DNA of 24,580 nt from Candidatus Woesearchaeota archaeon (lineage in GTDB: Archaea > Nanobdellota > Nanobdellia > SCGC-AAA011-G17 > GW2011-AR20), in NCBI GenBank assembly GCA_018302885.1, contig JAGVZC010000020.1:1-24580 (forward strand). Direction: 5' to 3'. Each line of letters opens with the position of its first letter. The first letter of the stretch is position 1. A program made the position numbers and the translations under genes. This document shows positions 21,694-24,580 of the stretch, piece by piece. The notes below the pieces were generated by a model, which had not been told where the DNA came from, made no database searches, and saw only the letters and a list, made by a program, of their open reading frames with translations.

Positions 21694-21779
21694 GCACCAG
21701 TAGTTCAATGGCTAGAATGTTGGCCTTCCATTTTTATAGAAGTAAGCCGATGATCCGGGTTCGAGTCCCGGCTGGTGCA
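21694..21779 (+). tRNA. tRNA-Gly (TCC anticodon) with a 14-nt intron
   Basis: The acceptor GCACCAG (21694-21700) pairs with CTGGTGC (21772-21778) and A73 is at 21779. The T arm is CCGGG-TTCGAGT-CCCGG. The anticodon stem TTGGC/GCCGA (21720-21724/21746-21750) encloses 21 nt in place of 7. Removing 21731-21744, after A37, restores loop CTTCCAA with anticodon TCC at 21727-21729. CTTC pairs with GAAG (21739-21742), leaving 3-nt bulges CAT and TAA whose cut points (CA^T and TA^A) fit the archaeal splicing endonuclease. No CCA is encoded. Confidence 0.95.
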
Positions 21780-21786
21780 TTCCATA

Positions 21787-21800
21787 AAATTTATATATAA
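21787..21800 (+). promoter_or_regulatory. TATA box for the nitroreductase-Prx-SOD genes
   Basis: AATTTATATATAAC is a good TATA element. It predicts a start near 21818 and a leader of about 38 nt that carries GGAGGT at 21843-21848. Confidence 0.5.
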
Positions 21801-21855
21801 CAATTTATTTCAGTTTACATAATAATTTTATTCTAATGTATTGGAGGTAAATAAA

Positions 21856-22449
21856 ATGAAGGATAGAAAATCAGAATATAAAATTAATGAGATTTTTGTA
21901 AATAGATGGTCTCCCAGAGCAATGTCTGGAGAAGAAATAAATAAAGAGGAATTAATGAATTTGTTTGAAGCTGCAAAATGGGCACCATCTTCATATAATA
22001 ACCAGCCATGGAGATTTATTTATGCTTTAAAGAATACAAGAAGCTGGAATGAATTATTTGATTTACTTGTAGATTTTAATAAGTCATGGTGCAAAAATGC
22101 TTCAGCTTTGGTTGTTGTTATTTCCAAGAAAACATTTGATCATAATGGAGAGCATTCCATCACGCATAGTTTTGATACTGGAGCAGCATGGGAGAATATT
22201 GCATTACAAGCTTCAATAAATGGTTTAGTTTCACATGGAATGCAGGCTTTTGATTATGCGAAAGCAAAGAAAATTCTGGAGATACCAGAAAACTATAATG
22301 TTGAAATAATGATAGCAATTGGAAAGCCAGGAAAAAAAGAGGATTTACCTAAAGAACTGCAGGAAAGAGAAATTCCTTCTGGCAGAAAGAAAATAAATGA
22401 AATTATATTTGAGGGAAGATTCAAGGAGGTTAAAAATGAAAATAAATGA
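21856..22449 (+). CDS. Nitroreductase family flavoprotein
   Basis: This 197-residue protein has nitroreductase features: NRWSPRAMSGEEINKEEL at the N-terminus and the FMN-binding AAKWAPSSYNNQPWRFIY. A central FDTGAAWENIALQASINGLVSHGM segment follows, then MIAIGKPGKKEDLP near the C-terminus. Such enzymes use NAD(P)H to reduce nitro compounds, quinones or flavins; substrate cannot be told from sequence. An upstream in-frame TTG at 21841 was rejected because GGAGGT (21843-21848) lies downstream of it and 7 nt before ATG 21856. The last 14 nt overlap the peroxiredoxin gene, so the two are one operon. Confidence 0.92.
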   Translation: MKDRKSEYKINEIFVNRWSPRAMSGEEINKEELMNLFEAAKWAPSSYNNQPWRFIYALKNTRSWNELFDLLVDFNKSWCKNASALVVVISKKTFDHNGEHSITHSFDTGAAWENIALQASINGLVSHGMQAFDYAKAKKILEIPENYNVEIMIAIGKPGKKEDLPKELQEREIPSGRKKINEIIFEGRFKEVKNENK

Positions 22450-22996
22450 ACAAGTGCCTGAATTCAAAACAAAGGCATTCTATAACAATGAGATAAAGGA
22501 AGTGAAATTAAGCGATTACAAAGGAAAATGGGTAATCATGTTCTTTTATCCGGCAGACTTTACTTTTGTATGCCCGACAGAAATTGGCGAACTTGCAGAC
22601 AATTATGAAAAATTCAAGGAAATGAACACTGAGATATTGAGTGTAAGCTGTGACACAGAGTTTGTCCATAAAGCATGGTTTGAGAATTCTGAAACCATCA
22701 AGAAAGTAAGATTTCCAATGCTGGCAGATCCGACAGGAAAAATCTCAAGATTATTTGGAACATACATTGATGAAGAAGGTTTGAGCTTGAGAGGGACTTT
22801 CATCATTGATCCTGACGGAATTCTGAAGGCTTATGAGATTCATGACAACAGCATCGGAAGGAGTTCTGAAGAATTGATAAGGAAGGTACAGGCAGCACAG
22901 TTTGTAAGAAAGCACGGCGGAGAAGTCTGCCCAGCTTCATGGAAGCCAGGAAAAGAAACATTGAAACCAGGATTAAATCTGGTGGGAAAAATATAA
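22436..22996 (+). CDS. ahpC: 2-Cys peroxiredoxin (AhpC/Prx1 type)
   Basis: This 186-residue protein has a peroxidatic Cys46 in DFTFVCPTEIGEL and a resolving Cys165 in GEVCPASWKPG, the same positions as in bacterial AhpC. The thioredoxin fold includes WVIMFFYPADF, the VRFPMLADPTG segment and LRGTFIIDPDG. It reduces peroxides, with the oxidised cysteines recycled by a thioredoxin-like or AhpF-like reductase that is not in the window. An upstream in-frame ATG at 22397 was rejected: AGGAGGT (22424-22430) sits 5 nt before the ATG at 22436, which also fits the family start. It overlaps nitroreductase by 14 nt and is followed 13 nt later by SOD. Confidence 0.97.
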   Translation: MKINEQVPEFKTKAFYNNEIKEVKLSDYKGKWVIMFFYPADFTFVCPTEIGELADNYEKFKEMNTEILSVSCDTEFVHKAWFENSETIKKVRFPMLADPTGKISRLFGTYIDEEGLSLRGTFIIDPDGILKAYEIHDNSIGRSSEELIRKVQAAQFVRKHGGEVCPASWKPGKETLKPGLNLVGKI

Positions 22997-23009
22997 GGGG
23001 GTATGAAAA

Positions 23010-23594
23010 ATGTTTGAATTACCAAAATTGAATTATAAATACAATGCTTTAGAGCCTTACATAGATGAAGAGACAATGAGAATACATCATTCAAAGCATC
23101 ACCAGGCATATACAGACAACTTCAACAAGGCAATTGGTGAAACTGAGGAGAGTGCTGAGGATATAATTGCCGATATTGATGAAATTAGTGAAGACAAAAG
23201 AACTGCTGTAAGAAATAACGGCGGTGGGTATATAAATCATAAACTATTTTTTAGTCTTCTTAAGAAAGATGTTGAATGCAGGGGAGAAATTTTAAGAGCC
23301 ATAAATAAAAAATTTGGAAGCTTTGATAAATTTAAAGAGGAGTTTGGTAATGCAGCCAAGACACAGTTTGGTTCTGGTTGGGCCTGGTTGGTTGTTGATG
23401 AGGGGGAATTGAAAATTGTCAAAACGAGCAATCAGGACAGTCCATTAAGTGATGGAAAGAAACCAATACTCTGCATTGATGTATGGGAGCATAGTTATTA
23501 TCTGAAGTATCAAAATCGAAGGCCAGAATATATAGAGAATTTCTTTCATGTGATCAATTGGAATAAGGTGAATGAATTGTTTTTAGAGAAATAA
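23010..23594 (+). CDS. sodA: Iron/manganese superoxide dismutase
   Basis: This 194-residue protein has all four metal ligands of the Fe/Mn-SOD family: H26 (IHHSKHHQAY), H77 (GGGYINHKLFF), D157 and H161 (DVWEHSYYLKYQNRRPEYI). GWAWLV and NQDSPL are also present; the latter Gln is typical of Mn or cambialistic types. The usual GGHxNH reads GGGYINH here, so a His is replaced near the active site. The enzyme disproportionates superoxide to peroxide and oxygen in the cytoplasm; the peroxide would go to the neighbouring peroxiredoxin. AGGGGGT (22996-23002) is a weak Shine-Dalgarno site before the ATG. It closes a nitroreductase-Prx-SOD block. Confidence 0.96.
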   Translation: MFELPKLNYKYNALEPYIDEETMRIHHSKHHQAYTDNFNKAIGETEESAEDIIADIDEISEDKRTAVRNNGGGYINHKLFFSLLKKDVECRGEILRAINKKFGSFDKFKEEFGNAAKTQFGSGWAWLVVDEGELKIVKTSNQDSPLSDGKKPILCIDVWEHSYYLKYQNRRPEYIENFFHVINWNKVNELFLEK

Positions 23595-23610
23595 TTTCTT
23601 TTTTTATTTA
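23595..23610 (+). terminator. T-rich terminator after SOD
   Basis: TTTCTTTTTTTATTTA directly follows the SOD stop and fits an archaeal U-tract terminator. Confidence 0.5.
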
Positions 23611-23648
23611 ATCAAATGTTTTAAAAATACAAATATTCTTTTAATTAT

Positions 23649-24278
23649 ATGAAAAACATACTTGTATTTGTGGCTCATAGTGATGATGAGTTTATAGGAT
23701 TAGGGGGAACTATCCTAAAATATTCTGAAAAATATAACATAATAAAAATAATATATTCTTCAGGGGAAAAATCATCTCCTTATCTCAGGGAAGGTTACAT
23801 AATAAAGCAGAGAATAAAAGAGACAGAGAAAATATCAAAGAAAGCGGGAATAAAAGAGAATATTTATTTTCACATGATAGACAGAAAATTAAATGAGTTT
23901 GTGAATGACGAGGGAATTATCAATCAAACAATGGATATAATAAAAAAATACAAGCCTGTCAAAATATTCACGCTGACTTCAATAGATCCGCATCCTGACC
24001 ACAAGGCCACTAATAAAATAACAATGAATGCAGTAAAGAAATTGAAATACAAGAGAGAAATTTATGGCTATGAAGTTTGGAATCATGTTAAACTGAATGA
24101 GCCAGTAATTTATGAAGACATATCAAAATACATGAAGAAAAAAATAAGACTTATGATGGGATTTACAAGCCAGTGGTTTTGGGTTTATGCTTTGCTGATT
24201 CCAACTTATTTCAGGGCAATAAAAAACGGAAGGAAGATAAACAAAAAATATGCTGAAAGATTCTTCAAATTACAATGA
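23649..24278 (+). CDS. PIG-L/LmbE family deacetylase
   Basis: This 209-residue protein has the PIG-L zinc motif VAHSDDE (near 8-13; usually AHPDDE) and SIDPHPDHKAT, which supplies further metal and catalytic residues. RIKETEKISKKAGI is the usual helix after the active-site strand. PIG-L enzymes remove N-acetyl groups from GlcNAc-containing lipids, sugars or small thiols. The ATGA overlap with a glycosyltransferase suggests the substrate is a glycan or glycolipid intermediate of the cell surface. A TATA-like TTTAAAAATA lies near 23619-23628, about 25 nt upstream of the ATG. Confidence 0.9.
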   Translation: MKNILVFVAHSDDEFIGLGGTILKYSEKYNIIKIIYSSGEKSSPYLREGYIIKQRIKETEKISKKAGIKENIYFHMIDRKLNEFVNDEGIINQTMDIIKKYKPVKIFTLTSIDPHPDHKATNKITMNAVKKLKYKREIYGYEVWNHVKLNEPVIYEDISKYMKKKIRLMMGFTSQWFWVYALLIPTYFRAIKNGRKINKKYAERFFKLQ

Positions 24279-24580
24279 AATACTTATTCATCATAACAGG
24301 AATTGCATACGGGCATTTTACAAGAGAGGAAGCCATAATAGACAAATTAAAAAAATTAGATAAAAAAGCAGAAATCGTGATTGCGGGCTATGAAACCTCC
24401 TACAATTATTTCAAGGGAAAGTATGACGTCCTTAAACTGAACCCGATTGTTTTTCCTGATTTGTCAAGCAAGTTCAAGATTCTTAACATCCTGCTGAAAA
24501 ATTATAATTTTATTGCCGGCTGGATAAATGATATAGCCATAATAAATGATTTCAACAGGGAATTCAAGGCTGATGTTATA
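24275..24580 (+). CDS. Glycosyltransferase, N-terminal part (truncated by window)
   Basis: The ATG at 24275 overlaps the PIG-L stop by 4 nt and opens a frame that runs to the window end (102 residues). The start MKYLFIITGIAYGHFTREEAIIDKL resembles the first strand and Gly-His loop of GT-B glycosyltransferases (MurG/GT28-like, including archaeal UDP-GlcNAc transferases of the MJ1255 type). A second strand-loop (AEIVIAGYETSYNYFKGKYDV) follows as in these Rossmann domains. The donor and acceptor are not determinable from this portion. The rest lies beyond the window. Confidence 0.75.
   Translation, partial: MKYLFIITGIAYGHFTREEAIIDKLKKLDKKAEIVIAGYETSYNYFKGKYDVLKLNPIVFPDLSSKFKILNILLKNYNFIAGWINDIAIINDFNREFKADVI

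Noticed and set aside
21841..21855. TTG start extending nitroreductase by five residues
   Set aside because: The TTG is upstream of and partly overlaps the GGAGGT ribosome binding site that serves ATG 21856.
22397..22435. Upstream ATG extending peroxiredoxin by 13 residues
   Set aside because: AGGAGGT at 22424-22430 points to ATG 22436, which gives Cys46 and Cys165 numbering as in the AhpC family.
23003..23017. Five-codon frame starting at 23003, just before SOD
   Set aside because: Too short and overlaps the SOD start; the AGGGGGT site is better assigned to the ATG at 23010.

Overview
The window is strongly AT-rich archaeal chromosome. Archaeal markers are proteasome beta, the KH/metallo-beta-lactamase/beta-CASP RNase aCPSF1 (FttA), Rpo7 and Spt4, eukaryote-type ribosomal proteins (eL10/L10e, eL35Ae, eS24, eS27Ae), a cis-prenyltransferase, TATA boxes about 25 nt before leaderless starts, and a tRNA with a bulge-helix-bulge type intron. 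Very compact gene packing, short versions of enzymes and several unrecognised genes suggest a DPANN archaeon (Woesearchaeota/Pacearchaeota-like). That placement is inference.

Layout. 1-557: start of a YchF/OBG-like GTPase (minus, truncated by the window edge). 611-1237: HTH protein with a 48-bp tandem repeat and a C-terminal domain of Pcc1-like topology. 1309-1662: minimal LspA. 1700-5804: three-gene operon of two unrecognised proteins and a TIM-barrel protein that keeps all nine endonuclease IV metal-ligand positions around a large coiled-coil insertion; this is the best candidate for an undescribed system. 5931-6692: MNT-HEPN fusion. 6707-7396: orphan. 7493-9805: PEP synthase. 9872-10171 and 10225-10830: divergent SpeD-like decarboxylase and Pcm. 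10883-11392: orphan. 11389-12157: L35Ae-L10e. 12303-13526: tRNA-His followed 6 nt later by histidyl-tRNA synthetase; the tRNA has U73 instead of the usual C73. 13518-14252: DUF4013 membrane protein. 14306-15034: ScpA kleisin. 15091-15240: gene-free structured element with a strong promoter and an anti-Shine-Dalgarno-like sequence. 15246-16863: the conserved archaeal PIN-rpo7-spt4-S24e-S27ae block. 16925-17528: two coupled small unknown genes. 17593-20128: proteasome beta and aCPSF1. 20211-20919: DUF5320 microprotein, encapsulated-ferritin-like protein and DUF134 regulator behind a promoter with a perfect palindrome. 20954-21661: UppS. 21694-21779: intron-containing tRNA-Gly. 21856-23594: nitroreductase, 2-Cys peroxiredoxin and superoxide dismutase. 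23649-24580: PIG-L deacetylase and the start of a glycosyltransferase.

How the genes work together. Much of the window is information processing (translation, transcription, RNA 3'-end formation, protein turnover, chromosome organisation). The right end holds an iron/oxygen-stress block (ferritin-like protein, Prx, SOD, nitroreductase) next to polyprenyl-phosphate and sugar-transfer genes that point to cell-surface glycan synthesis. No integrase, IS element or CRISPR array was seen, and no gene-free stretch exceeds 300 bases.
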